Assembly (NCBI GenBank): GCA_028386065.3
Contig: JAKUCV010004362.1
Location: 41,575 to 105,574, forward strand
Origin: Turnera subulata
Taxonomy: Eukaryota; Streptophyta; Magnoliopsida; Malpighiales; Passifloraceae
Length of the DNA stretch: 64,000 bases
Direction: 5' to 3'
The translations under genes and the position numbers were made by a program. Positions 1 to 10,520 of the stretch are shown in pieces; the stretch's first letter is position 1, and each line of letters opens with the position of its first letter. The notes under the pieces are model-generated. The model searched no databases. It was not told the DNA's origin and worked only from the letters and a program-made list of their open reading frames with translations.

Positions 1-437
1 TGTGTTAGAAGGAGAGGAAATAGGTGTTTGTTTGCTTGAGCTGGGGGTAGATGTCGTGGTTGGTTGGAGTTCGCGAGTAGGCGAGAAGGCAGTGATAGGT
101 GTTGTGGTTGGTGGTGTTTGTGGTTCCTGGATTGTATTGGGCTGTGCTGGAGACAAGAGAGAGTTGTGAGGACCATGAGACGTACCAGCATGCGGCAGCA
201 TAGACATGTTTGGAGTAGTTTGTGTGGGGAAGAATACTGTTAGCGGCACCGAAGTCCATTGGGATTCTGCTGGTGGTTTGGATATGGGAACTACCTGTTT
301 GTGTTCAAATGGGAAACTGTCTTCACAGAACCTCACATGCCTAGCAATATAGAACCTCTTTGTTTTTAAATCGAGACACCGATAACCTAAATGAGTTGGA
401 CTGTAACCCAGAAACACACATGCCGTGGACCTATAGT
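1..437 (-). pseudogene. Copia element 1: end of integrase region and linker, cut by the window edge
   Basis: This is the continuation of the gag-pol gene at 438-2672 in a shifted frame. The minus-strand reading up to about 530 still carries the post-integrase signature (a domain that ends near a YSPTHLGY-like motif), followed by a Ser/Thr/Pro-rich linker across 5-259. Such linkers normally separate integrase from reverse transcriptase in Ty1/copia. Reverse transcriptase, RNase H and the 3' LTR would lie left of position 1 and cannot be seen. The change of frame near 500-540 is a probable single-base indel, so the polyprotein is broken here. Confidence 0.6.
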
Positions 438-2672
438 CTACCTTGTGCGAATTGTATGGTCTAAGATAAGGAAAGCATAGACATCCAAACACCCTAAGGA
501 AAGAGTAATCTGGGTTTTGCTGAAATAGAACTGAAATGGGGAGTGATTTTGTAAAACAGGTGTTGGCATACGATTTATTAGATAAGTAACAGTTTCAAAA
601 GCAAAGTGCCAGTATTTGGGTGGTACTTGTGCCGTGGCCATCAAGGTTAATCCCGTTTCCACAACGTGCCTATGCCTCCTTTCAACAGCTCCTTGTTGTT
701 CGTGTGTGTGTGGACACATTAGTCTATGCTGGATGCCAATGTTAGCAAAGTATTTGTTTAATTTTCGATACTCACCTCCCCAATCTGTTTGGACAGCTTT
801 TATTTTTACATCAAATTGTCGTTCAACACGTTTTTGAAAGAACTGGAAAATGGAAAACACATCTGATTTATGATGCAAGGGAAAATACCAAATGAACTTG
901 CTGAAATCATCAATCAAAAGGACATAGTAGAGGTGACCATCACTACTTGATGTTGGGGAAGGTCCCCATACATCACTATAAACTAACTCTAGCGGCTTTG
1001 TAGCACGCTTATTAGAAGCAGAAAGATGACTCCTAGACATTTTTCCTAATGGACAATGAAAACAACTAAAGGAACACTGGGAAGGAGTTGAACTGCGAAG
1101 AACTGGGAGGCTGTTATTGTGAAGAATGCGTTGTTGAACTTGAAGGTGGGGATGTCCCAACCTTCGGTGCCAAACTAAAGGTGCCACACGAACTGCAAGA
1201 AACACTTCAAGATGCTGCCGTATACTGGGAGATGGAAGTTGATACAATCCATCAATGCTCGGTCCTGTGATGATTGTTTTCTGGGTATCCTGATCCTTAA
1301 TGCAAAAATGATGAGGGTGAAACTCAAAGAAAACATGATTATCAGCTGTAAATTTTTGTACGGAAAGTAAAGATTTTGTGATAGAGGGAACATGAAGAAT
1401 GTCATTCAAGTGTAATGATTTAGGAGAAGTGGGGAGAAGTTTTGAGCCAATACCCGAAATAGCCAACTGTGCACCATTGCCAACTTGAACCGAGTCTGAC
1501 CCTGCATAGTCTTCATAATGAGTAAACTGTTGGTGATCAGGTGTTACATGGTGGCTTGCACCCGTGTCTGGAAACCAGGTAGATGCAGCATAAGTAGAAG
1601 GCGGATAAGAGACATGATGGGCAGTATGTGCACTAGGCTGAGGAGCTGTGTTTCGGTGATAGCACTTCACCGCCGTGTGACCAAGTTTGCCACAGATTTG
1701 ACAGCGAGGACGAGAGTTGTTGTTCCAGTTTTGTTTGTTGTCATAGCCTCCACGGCCATAACCACGACCACCTCGTCCCCCTCGTCCTCTATTTGCTCCA
1801 CCAGAACCACGACCCCACGAGCCTTTGTTATCATCAGAGAAACCCTGTCGTTGCACCATGTTTGCTGTGGGTGCAGGAGACGCTATAGCGGCAGTATCAG
1901 TAGCCTTAGAAGGCGGCATATCAAGATTGAGTGCCTTGACCGGATCATCATAAATAAACTCGTGACTCATCAAGAGACTTTGCAGTTCAGAAAATTTAAC
2001 AGGTTCAAGACGAGTCTGAAGAGAAGACACTAAGGGTTTGAATTCAGATTTCAAGCCACGAAAAATATAAACATTGAAGTCATTAGTAGAAAGAGGCTTC
2101 CCTGATGCCAACATTTCATCAGCAAGGCGCTTAGCTCGATTGAGGAAGCGAGTAACTGGTTCATCATGTTGTTGTTCGAGACGCTGCAGTGCCATTGTAA
2201 TGGCGATTTGACGAGTATTGTTTGGGGAGGCTAGTGATTCCTCCAGTGCCAGCCAAGCCTCTCGTGAAGTGGGTTTGTTAACAACAATTCCAAAAACACC
2301 TTCAGTGACAGAGGAAAGAATGCCACTTAATATCAAACTATCTTGTTGAATCCACCGTGGATACGCCGGATTCGGTTGTGGTGGTTCTCCAGCAACCTCT
2401 GAAGGCACAAAGGCAGGAGGACAAGGAAGGGTGCCATCCACATAACCCATGACACCCAGACCAACAAGGAAGGGCGTCATCTGGGCACGCCAAAAGACAT
2501 AGTTGGTCTCTGTTAGTTTGATTGACACGTGATGGTGAATTTGGTGGAGTGGGTGTGTGGCTGGATCAGGAATGTTTGCGCCTATTGTGTGGGTTGAGTG
2601 AGGATTACCACTAGAATCCACCACCTTAGAGGAGGAGGACTCGGCAGACAATTTTGGATCTATGGTTGCCAT
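438..2672 (-). CDS. Copia element 1: Gag-protease-integrase polyprotein (744 aa, 3' part lost to a frameshift)
   Basis: Ty1/copia retrotransposon polyprotein. In order: a copia Gag domain in roughly the first 250 residues (with TNYVFWRAQM); an RGG-rich stretch; a CCHC zinc knuckle (CQICGKLGHTAVKC); an aspartic protease with active site WFPDTGASHH; the GAG-pre-integrase HHCC finger (WHRRLGHPH then CFHC); and an integrase core whose catalytic acidic residues appear as SDVWGP, QTDWGGEY and AVERRHRH. The reading frame is open for 744 codons, so it decayed less than its neighbours, but it ends early at 438 through a frameshift. The start ATG lies 15 bases downstream of the primer binding site. RT and RNase H lie beyond the left edge. 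Lineage within copia (Ale/Retrofit-like?) is a guess. Confidence 0.9.
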   Translation of the reverse strand: MATIDPKLSAESSSSKVVDSSGNPHSTHTIGANIPDPATHPLHQIHHHVSIKLTETNYVFWRAQMTPFLVGLGVMGYVDGTLPCPPAFVPSEVAGEPPQPNPAYPRWIQQDSLILSGILSSVTEGVFGIVVNKPTSREAWLALEESLASPNNTRQIAITMALQRLEQQHDEPVTRFLNRAKRLADEMLASGKPLSTNDFNVYIFRGLKSEFKPLVSSLQTRLEPVKFSELQSLLMSHEFIYDDPVKALNLDMPPSKATDTAAIASPAPTANMVQRQGFSDDNKGSWGRGSGGANRGRGGRGGRGYGRGGYDNKQNWNNNSRPRCQICGKLGHTAVKCYHRNTAPQPSAHTAHHVSYPPSTYAASTWFPDTGASHHVTPDHQQFTHYEDYAGSDSVQVGNGAQLAISGIGSKLLPTSPKSLHLNDILHVPSITKSLLSVQKFTADNHVFFEFHPHHFCIKDQDTQKTIITGPSIDGLYQLPSPSIRQHLEVFLAVRVAPLVWHRRLGHPHLQVQQRILHNNSLPVLRSSTPSQCSFSCFHCPLGKMSRSHLSASNKRATKPLELVYSDVWGPSPTSSSDGHLYYVLLIDDFSKFIWYFPLHHKSDVFSIFQFFQKRVERQFDVKIKAVQTDWGGEYRKLNKYFANIGIQHRLMCPHTHEQQGAVERRHRHVVETGLTLMATAQVPPKYWHFAFETVTYLINRMPTPVLQNHSPFQFYFSKTQITLSLGCLDVYAFLILDHTIRTR

Positions 2673-2686
2673 TGAAAGCTCTTAGG

Positions 2687-2698
2687 GCTCCGCTACCA
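2687..2698 (-). other. Primer binding site of copia element 1
   Basis: On the minus strand this reads TGGTAGCGGAGC, a variant of the initiator-Met PBS usual in plant copia elements (TGGTATCAGAGC). It lies directly between the presumed 5' LTR and the gag start, which fixes the element's orientation. Confidence 0.75.
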
Positions 2699-2920
2699 TA
2701 AAGACACTAATGCACACGTATATTGTGAAATGTAGGCACACAGAATCAGGGGCCTGTCCATTGTGTTATATAATACCAGTAAGAGAGTTTTACATGAAGT
2801 ACATCACCTAAATGATATGAACAAGATGTAGGATAGGATATACCCTAAATACAATTCTATCGTTGATCACAACTAACTGTAGATTACTCTTCACACTAGA
2901 TTAATACATATCCTCTATCA
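2699..2920 (-). repeat. Probable 5' LTR of copia element 1 (about 220 bp)
   Basis: The stretch between the PBS and the first recognisable raffinose-synthase intron sequence. Its minus-strand start TGATAGAGGATATG has the expected TG. Its other end, next to the PBS, lacks a clean CA, and the partner LTR is outside the window, so both borders are estimates. It lies just upstream of the surviving raffinose-synthase exons and probably marks where that gene was interrupted. Confidence 0.5.
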
Positions 2921-2956
2921 CTGCTCATGCCGGCTCTCTATATGTCTATATTGCAG

Positions 2957-3842
2957 TGACAAACCTGCGCAACATGACTTTACTCTGCTGAGAAAGCTTG
3001 TACTTCCTGATGGGTCCATACTGAGAGCCAAACTTCCAGGAAGGCCTACCAGAGACTGTCTACTTTCTGATCCTGCCAGAGACGGAAAAACGTGATGATA
3101 CATTTGAAAACTTGTTAAAAAAAAGTGCGGTTGCCTGTTCCTAAACATTTTATTTTTTGTTGCAGTCTACTGAAGATATGGAACCTAAATGATTTCACTG
3201 GAGTTGTGGGGGTCTTTAACTGCCAGGGAGCTGGGTAGTGTCCGAATCGAAAGACACACCTTATCCATGATGAGAAACCTGGAACTATCACTGGTTTTGT
3301 AAGGGCTGCAGACGTTGATTATCTATCAGAAGTAGCAGGAGAAGGATGGAGTGGAGACAGCATATTATATTCTCATCTTGGCGGTAAGTTTTGTCAAGTA
3401 GAGCACCAAAACTTGCACCCTTTTAACAAAAGGATGATTTGGAAATTTTCTGATGTATATTGCAGGAGACTTAATATATCTTCCCAAAGATGAGAGCAAG
3501 CCTATCACATTGAAGCCTAGGGGATACCAAGTTTTCACAGTGGTTCCTGTCGAGGAAATCCACAACAGGGCTAAGTTTGCTCCCATAGGACTAATTAAGA
3601 TGTTCAATTCCGGAGGGGCCATCAAGGAGGTGAAATATGGTTGTGAGGGAAGTATAACTGTTGCCATGAAAGTTCGTGGGTGCGGCCTTTTTGGAGCATA
3701 TTCGTCTTCTAATCCTAAGAGAATTGAAGTTGATTCCAGGGAAGTGGAATTTGGGTATGATGAAGCATCTGGTCTAGTCACCCTTGATTTGAGTGTTCCT
3801 TTGGAAGAATTGTACCATTGGAACATAACAGTTGAATTGTAG
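2957..3842 (+). pseudogene. Raffinose synthase / galactinol-sucrose galactosyltransferase (GH36, SIP1-like), last three exons
   Basis: Three exons with normal plant splice sites are visible: 2957-3091 (acceptor TTGCAG, donor GTGATG), 3166-3383 (acceptor TGTTGCAG, donor GTAAGT) and 3466-3842 (acceptor TTGCAG, stop TAG). The frame is kept across both introns. The product matches the C-terminal part of raffinose-synthase-like GH36 proteins: [18 protein letters not shown] (here [10 protein letters not shown]), then [20 protein letters not shown], then FAPIGLIKMFNSGGA and VRGCGLFGAYSS. The family transfers galactose from galactinol to sucrose in the cytosol, or acts as an alkaline alpha-galactosidase. 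Two defects are clear. An in-frame TAG at 3236-3238 replaces the Trp of the conserved GAGWC motif. All upstream exons, including those for the catalytic domain, are absent; a copia LTR lies there instead. Confidence 0.9.
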
Positions 3843-4519
3843 AATACACTAATTTACCTGGTTGGCATGGGGGGACAGAAACTGCATGATTGGCCCTGGT
3901 AAATTGTAGGCTCCAAATTCACCATGGTTTTGTGGTAGTCGCCTATGGTTCTTTGCCAAAAAAGAAAATTATAGGCTCCCCCCTATTGGAAGCTAAAAAA
4001 AGTATACTATATGTTTGCCACTTCGTGCTATATTTAGATTCTCAAAATAACAGGAGAAGAAAGAAAACTGTATCATGTTATTTTGTTTATTTTTTTTACC
4101 AAACACGTTTCGTTTATTGATGTAATGAAAAGATAATAAGAAATGTTTCAACCTGAGATTCTTGGGAAGACAGACACCCCTGCCTTCACAGTTGAGAAGC
4201 AAACTACCAGTTTCATGACTCTCCGCTCTCATGCCTTCATTTTTTTCTTCAGATTCACTGTTCTCTAAAAGATTCACTAGTATGCCTATTTCTTCCATTT
4301 ATCCAAAAATGTACTTGAATTGAAGAAAAATATTGGCGTTTTGTCCCCTAGAGGTTTTTAAGAAGAAATTAAAAAAAAAAAGAAAAAAAAAACTGTAGAG
4401 GTTAGAAAGACAGGTTTTGAGGTATGCCAAATCATATGTATGTCGGAAACCATCCGAGCGCACTCTATAGTTTCAGGCATCACGAGAAAGGGGCTGATGA
4501 AACCAACCATCTTTAGAAC
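3843..4519. other. 3' flank of the raffinose-synthase remnant; no gene seen
   Basis: Contains the likely former 3' UTR and AT-rich sequence with an A-rich tract at about 4366-4390. I see no coding similarity, splice sites or terminal repeats. The A tract could be the 3' tail of an unrecognised retroposed sequence, but there is no supporting target-site duplication. Confidence 0.4.
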
Positions 4520-5526
4520 AAGATCTTGCAGTCATATTTCGGGGAGATTTTGTGCGTCTGTGTATTCAGTCCCTATTTTCTGGTATTGTGTGGTCACCTT
4601 CTTTTGTTCAAATTAATCTGGTTCTGTTGTCAAAGGTGGAGAAGCCGGAGTATATATCTCAATTTCGCCCAATAGGGCTTTGTAATGTGCTCTATAAGGC
4701 ATTGACGAAAGTTACTGTCAACCGAATGAAGCCTAGGTTGGATTGTCTTATCTCGCCAACTCAGTGCAGTTTCATCTCGAGACGGCACATCACTTACAAT
4801 ATTGTTACTGTCCAGGAGGTGATGCATACCTTGCGGGTCTGCCGGGGGCGCAGGGTATTGTTGCAAATAAGATTGACTTGGAGAAGACATATGACCGTCT
4901 CCGGTGGTCTTTTATCAGGGAGACTTTGTTGGAGGCGGGGTTTCCTTATCATTTGGTGGATGTTATCATGAAGTGTGTCTCTAGTATAGAGATGCGGATT
5001 GTGTGGAATGGTTCCCTCACTGACTCTTTCACCACTTCGCGGGGGTTCGTCAGGGTGACCCTTTATCTCCGTACTTTTTTCTGTTGTGTTTGGAGCACCC
5101 TAGTCAACTCATTAATATGCTTGTGCAGCAGGGTCACCGGCTTCCGATTCATTTGGGGGTCACAGGGCCACCTTTGTCTCACATCTTCTTTGCGGATAAT
5201 ATGGTTATTTTTGCTGAGCCGGAGGTTAGACAGATCCTTGTTATTCAGCATTGTTTGCAGCCTTTTTGTGATTGTTCTGGGAAGAAGGTTAGTGCTTCAA
5301 AGACTCAAATGTTTTTCTCCAAAAATGTGTTGGACTCTGTGAGGGAGCAGTTTCATTTGGGTTTAGGGTACACTGTGACTGATGACTTGGGCCGGTATCT
5401 GGGAGTTTCCTTGATTCGTAGGCGGGTCACCCGCCAGACTTACGTGGGGGTTCTGGAGAGGGTTTCTCAGTGCCTTTCCTCTTGGCAGTCTCAGTTTTTA
5501 TCTTTTGCGGGTCGGGTTACTCTAAG
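4520..5526 (+). pseudogene. LINE (L1-type) reverse transcriptase, 5' part, several frameshifts
   Basis: Fragments in different frames line up with plant L1-type reverse transcriptase: QFRPIGLCNVLYKALTKV (the conserved FRPISLCNV block), SPTQCSFISRRHIT (usually PNQSAFVPGRQI), NKIDLEKTYDRLRWSF (normally D-x-EKAYD), and a region ending in FAGRVTL. Catalytic FADD reads FADN here (HIFFADNMVIF), so the active site is altered. There is no endonuclease domain: the copy is 5'-truncated, as is common for LINEs. The reading is cut at 5526 by the MITE-like insert and resumes at 5959. Confidence 0.85.
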
Positions 5527-5952
5527 AGTTTGTTTGGGAATACATAGGAAAAAGGAAGGGAGAGGAATGGATGAGAAGGGAAGGGATGGGAATGATGGGG
5601 AGGGAAAAACTTTAACATTCACTTGTTTGGATATATTCATTAAAGGGAAGGGAGGAGAATGGTTGGTAATATTTTCAAATTACATAGATATCTTTATTCA
5701 TAAATTATTTTTAAAAAGATAAGAGGTTAATTATGAAATTTTAAGTCATCATGTAGTTTTAAAATTTCTCTACCCTCCATTCCCCACCAAATCGGCGGGG
5801 AGACATTTTAAGGGGAATGGAGGGGAATAAAGGTTAAAAAATTCCCCTTCCCCTTCATTAACTTCTTTTTCCAAACAAGGTTAAATTAAAAATTTCCCTC
5901 CATTCTCCTCCTTTCCCCTCCCTTCCCCTCCATTCCCCATCTATCCAAACAG
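5527..5952. mobile_element. MITE-like element (426 bp) inserted in the LINE
   Basis: The ends are inverted repeats: TTTGTTTGGGAATA at the left against the complement of ATCCAAACA at the right, followed by purine-rich arms of GGGAAGGGAGGGG type on one side and their complement on the other. Additional inner copies of the end motif (about 5624-5660 and 5868-5900) give it a nested fold-back structure. TCTAAG (5521-5526 and 5953-5958) flanks both sides; one more base may have belonged to the duplication (CTCTAAG against GTCTAAG). Removing the insert restores the LINE reading frame across FAGRVTL. The 7-8 bp duplication would suit a hAT-type MITE. No coding capacity. Confidence 0.75.
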
Positions 5953-5958
5953 TCTAAG

Positions 5959-7518
5959 TCAATCGGTCCTGGCCTCTCTCCCAATGGCCTCTCTCCCAAT
6001 GTACACTATGCAAACGTGTTGCTTACGGCCTCTTTGGTGCGTGATCTGGAGCGCCTTTGTAGGGGCTTTATTTAAGGTTCATGTGGTGGGGCTCGGAGGA
6101 TCCATTTGGCTCCCTGGAGCTTGGGTTTGTTCGCCGAAGGCACTGGGTGGACTTGGGCTTCGCAGTTTGGCTCTCCAGAATCAGGCTCTCCTTGCCAAGT
6201 TGTGTTGGGGGTTAGTTACCACCCCTTCGGCTCTTTGGGTTCAAGTGTTACGGACCAAGTACTTGGGCCAGCGTGAGGTTGCGCCGCCTTCCATTACCAT
6301 ATCCTCTTGTTCTTCCCTGTGGCGGGGGATGTCCCGGGTATGGCATGTAGTTTTCAATGGGTTGGAGTGGACCATTGATGATGATAGAGCTGTGCGGTTT
6401 TGGGAGAATGCTTAGGTGGATGATGTTGGTCCACTTCATTCTGTCACTGTGGGTCTGGTTCTGGAGTCTGATGTTTCTCGGCCAGTCGCTGGTTATGTTC
6501 TCCCTTCGGGTTCTTGGGACTGGTCGAAGTTCTAGCACTTGCTTTCTGTTTTAGTGTGCTTGCGAATTGCGGGGGTGCAGTGTCCTTCCTTATCTGCGGG
6601 GCCGATGTTGTGTATTGGCGACATACTGCTTCGGGCTAGTTTACTACTACCTCTTCCTATGCGTCGGGGGATGTGTCGGGTGATCCTATCTAGTCGGCGG
6701 TCTGGAGCTGGCCGGGCCCGCAGAGGGTCCGCACTTTCTTGTGGTTGGCTGCCCACGATTATTTGCATACTAATCACCGTAGGTTTGTTCACCATATTGC
6801 ATCCTCCCCAGTGTGCTCACCGTGCCGGTCTGATGAGGAGTCTGTGTTGCATGTCCTGCGCAATTGCTAGTGGGCGAGGGCTTTGTGGTGTGCTTTCTCC
6901 CCTCTCTTTCCCTCTGGCTTCTTCTCTTGTACTTGTGTAAGGTCTTGGTTGGCCTCTAACTTGGTTTTCCAGTTTGTCGTCTGGGGTGATGTCCCTTGGC
7001 GCCTATGTTTTGGTATTGTTTGTTGGCACCTGTGGTTGTGGCGCAATGAGCAGGTCTTTGGTGGTGGTGGACCTCCCTTCAATCCAATGGCTTTTATTCA
7101 GTCTTATTGACGTGAGGTGATTCATTCTTTACAGGTGTATCATCCTCTCCGGCAGCCTTCATTTGTCCATCCTCCTATGGATTGGCATCCTCCTGTTGTT
7201 GGTTGGGTCAAGCTCCATACTGATGGGGCAGTCCGTTTGCATTCTAGGGCAACTGCTACTGGTGGTGTCATTAGGCATGCTTCCGGGGAGTGGGTGCATG
7301 GTTTCTCATATAATAATTGTTCATGCTCGGTGTTGAATGCTGAGTTGTGGGGTCTATGTGTGGGTCTACAGTTGGTTTTTGCTTTGGGTTTCCGTAGGGT
7401 GCTAGTTGAGGTTGACTCTTTAGGGGCTCTTTAGAACCTTCAGCAGGTGTCTCCATGGTCGCATCGCAGTTTTGCATTGCTGCGTTTGGTACAGGGCCTG
7501 TTGCGGCAATCTTGGGAG
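5959..7518 (+). pseudogene. LINE: end of RT, zinc-finger region and RNase H
   Basis: After the MITE the LINE continues with LASLPMYTM, then LGGLGLRSLALQNQALLAKL (thumb/connection region of plant LINE ORF2), then a zf-RVT type finger (CSPCRSDEESVLHVLRNC, followed by a stop and WARALW), then an RNase H of the RVT_3 type: WVKLHTDGAV, NAELWGLCVGL and VLVEVDSLGAL supply the D, E and D acidic residues. The frame changes several times and stops occur at 6413-6415 and at 7432-7434. The element is cut at 7518 inside RNase H by LTR-like sequence, so the LINE 3' end and poly(A) are missing. Confidence 0.85.
5971..6000 (+). repeat. 15-bp tandem duplication in the LINE
   Basis: GGCCTCTCTCCCAAT occurs twice in direct succession, 13 bp right of the MITE target-site copy. 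It adds five codons in frame at the LASLPMYTM motif of the reverse transcriptase. Confidence 0.9.
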
Positions 7519-8014
7519 TGTGAACACCCAAATTCGACCCATGATTTATTCTATTATTTTAAGTTATGAATTTACTTATGTCTTTAATTGATGAAATAAT
7601 TTGATTGATGAATATATTTGTGATTTAATACAGTAGAATAAGGGTATTTTATTTGCTTAATTTTTTTTTTTGACCCTTTATTATTTGAATGATTTCGGGT
7701 TAGAGATAGGTGTTGGGTTTGGGTTGATAAAAATATAGATCCTCCAGAGACAATAGCCCATTCAAACACATGGCCTGCAACTGATTTTAATCCTAATTTT
7801 TGTGGAAATTTAGGATTAATTAATTATTTTGCATATTTTGTGTTTTTATAAAAGTTTTAATTGAAAAAAGAGTAATTTAAAGTATAATTAATGGAGTAGG
7901 AGACAAGTTTAGGGTGTTTTTTTGGGTCAGGGAATACTCTAGAAGGCGTGAAAACCAACTAGGAATCGAATTGGAAGAAAAAAAAGCAAGAAAAGAGGAA
8001 AAACTGCGCAGTAA
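7519..8014. repeat. LTR-like start in plus orientation, unassigned 480-bp piece
   Basis: Begins with TGTGAACACCCAAATT, nearly the same terminal sequence that starts the Tat LTRs on the minus strand at 11157 and 56352, but here on the plus strand. After about 30 bp it diverges from those LTRs. It breaks the LINE RNase H. It could be the outer edge of a diverged Tat LTR or an inverted relative joined by rearrangement. No coding sequence is visible. Confidence 0.4.
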
Positions 8015-8196
8015 TGATAGATTGCTCCCTTGAAATGTGAGTAGGAGGTCCTACTTAGTGTTCTGGGGTGTGTGAGGGCGTGGACTAGCTTAATGACTGA
8101 GGTTACAGCCAAAAATCTAGGCCAAAACCGTGTAGAGTCAAATTAGGGGCGAAAATCGGGGGAGAATCGCATTTCTGGGGGGTGCATGACCGCCAT

Positions 8197-10422
8197 TGTG
8201 ATACCCCAGGTACACCCTAGAATATAGAGAAGTATTTACAAGATGAGACCCGGGTGTAGCTTGTCCTTTAGGCACGTTCGTGTTGATAATGTTGGTGCGC
8301 ACATTAGTATGCGCTTAGGCTCGGTAACATGTGCTGGTGTCGGATTGAGAGTAATGGTGAGCATAGGCTTGGCCTAGTGCACTCAAACGGGCTCATAGTG
8401 ATCCGATGGCACGGTTGGCCTAATTTGGAGTTCCGAGTGCTCGACTTATTTAAATGGTCGATAAATAATGATTAATGATGGAAATGTGATTATATGGTGT
8501 AATAGGTGTATTAGATGCACAATTGTTTAAGGGAGTTATCGGTTGGCTCGAGTTGGTGCGAAATAGTGCACAACCGGGGCAATGGTGTGCCCGTCGGTGC
8601 ACAATTGGGCTCGATGAGGGTAAATACGTAATTGGCCAAACCGACCAATCAGAATGAGACGTGTGGCCAGGAGAAGCTGCTGGTGGTTTGGGTGTGCAAG
8701 CTAGCAGGTTGGTTGCCACAAACTAATTGGATGGGAAACAAGCATGAGGTGGCACCAACTTGGTGCAAGTGGCACCAAGTTGGCAAGTGTGGCAAGTAGG
8801 TGCTTAGTCACCTACTTACCAATACTTAAGGGGTGAAACCAGGCACCTCTCACTCATTCTGACCAAAACCAAATCATGATAGGTGTGAGAGAGAGAGAGA
8901 AAGAGAGAAAAGAGGGGAAAGGAAGAGAGGTGAGCCTAGGGGTTTTGCTCTCGGCCAAACAGACCCCTGGCCACTAAAATGAGGATTTCGGCCAAACCAC
9001 CGGTTGGAATTGAGTGAAACCAAAACCACAAGGTAGATAACTTCCATAGAGTTAATTGGGAACCGGTGTGGTGGATTTTGGATCTAAACTGAGAGAGTTA
9101 TGTGCTCTCCAATTTCACTGTTCTGCAGCAGACCTACTGCAGGAACCCGAGTTGGTGTAGGAGCCATATATGGAGCTAGAGAGATTAGAATTGAGTATTC
9201 TCAGTGGATATGGAAAGATACAAGGTAGGGCTACAACGTTTATGTTGATTCCCAAGGCTGGTTCAGCCTGTAGGTACGTGTTTAACCTCGGTGAATTTTC
9301 TGCTGGTGCAGGGCAGATCCTACCCGAGTTGCTGTAAGGATGATTTGTGTGATTGAATTGTGGTTTATATTCTATATTTTCTATGTTGTGTTGTGATGTA
9401 TACTTATGTGTTTGTAACAGGGCAGTAAGAACCCTTGATGCCCAAGGGTCTTAAAGGGAACAATTGGATAGCCTTGATGTGCCTAATGGCTTGATTGATG
9501 TGTTTAATGGCTAGGTAAGTTTGGTTGCCATAAATGTGATGGTTGATGGTGCTAGCTTGTTGGTTGATGACCCAATATGCTATTTGATGGCATCAATGGT
9601 GCAATATTGATGATAAGATGATGCCTTGGCTTGTTGACGAGTCCGATAATCGGGCTGTGCATTTCATGCATTACATATACATCCATGACATTGGCATAAG
9701 ATGATAATGATGTTGATGATGGACCCTACAGTGCCCCTGGGCTGCTTGGTCATATGAGATGATGGTGGGGTTGTACTGGGCGCCGTGTGTGGTTTGGTAG
9801 CAAGTCACAAGCACTTCCCGTGGCTGTGGGCTAAGGAGTAACATGTTGGTAAAGGCTACCAGATCAAGCAAGTAGGCTTAGTACAACTTCACGATAGCTA
9901 ACCCGTGGGCTGATCACGGTGCATTGATGTAAAGCTATTGGATGTTGTTGCCTCTTGTGTGTATCATTGCTGTTGCTTGTATGGTCACCTGCTTATTGAG
10001 TCAGTGGACTCACCCCCCATTTCCTCCCCTTGTCTTGCAGGTGCGAGAATGAGAGTACGGGTAGTAGGTCGGTGGGTGTAGCCGAGTCGGTTTCCTTTAA
10101 CTAAATTATTGTATTATTTGTTAAAGGAGGTTGTTTTTGTGTAGTAGGAGTTAGTGCCCCTTCGTAGCATTGGTTTAATGCCGTTAGTGGAGTTGTGGAT
10201 TTGTCTTTATTAATGGATTTAATTACTTTTTATTATCGTTGCTGCCTTTGCATTTGTTTGTTGGTATACCTCCATTAACGCTGCGCATATGTATTGATTG
10301 GTAACCCGCGAGGCAGAGGCGGCGAGCTTCTGGTTAAGTTGAGGAAAAGGCCTTTGGGTGCCTTGTGGCACACAGTGGGTGCGCAAGGTACCTGGCCGGT
10401 CGCGCTTAGCGGGGGCGTAACA
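8197..10422 (+). mobile_element. Solo LTR (2,226 bp) of the TGTGATACCCC family
   Basis: Starts TGTGATACCCCAGG, ends GGGGGCGTAACA, and is flanked by a perfect GCCAT duplication (8192-8196 and 10423-10427), inside the GC-rich palindromic block of the Tat LTR. It is the same family as the three LTRs at 13468-30817 but in opposite orientation. No internal region is present, so it is a solo LTR left by LTR-LTR recombination. It contains an inverted repeat (8794-8817) and a GA-rich tract at about 8884-8935. No convincing ORF. Confidence 0.9.
8794..8817. repeat. 9-bp inverted repeat in the solo LTR
   Basis: AAGTAGGTG and CACCTACTT are separated by six bases, just upstream of the GA-rich tract. The same hairpin occurs in the other LTRs of this family (for example about 15147-15170), so it is a conserved LTR feature, perhaps regulatory. 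Confidence 0.7.
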
Positions 10423-10423
10423 G

Positions 10424-10520
10424 CCATGGCCAGCAGTCATGGGCTTGATGGCCACCATGGCCGGCAGTCATGGGCTCCATGACCGCTAGGGCTGGCGGTC
10501 ATCCCGCCATGGCCGCCCGA
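10424..10520. repeat. GC-rich palindromic repeat block (31-bp period) in the Tat LTR
   Basis: Units of the form ATGACCGCC-six bases-GGCGGTCAT follow each other about every 31 bp: imperfect inverted repeats with 9-bp arms. The first unit is split by the solo LTR (its left half is at 8186-8196). The same block lies at 55612-55715 in the other Tat LTR and, in diverged form, at 12675-12760. Confidence 0.8.

Noticed and set aside
3453..3842. A functional small gene from ATG 3453
   Set aside because: That ATG lies in intron sequence just before the splice acceptor; the frame is the last exon of a raffinose-synthase remnant with an upstream in-frame stop.
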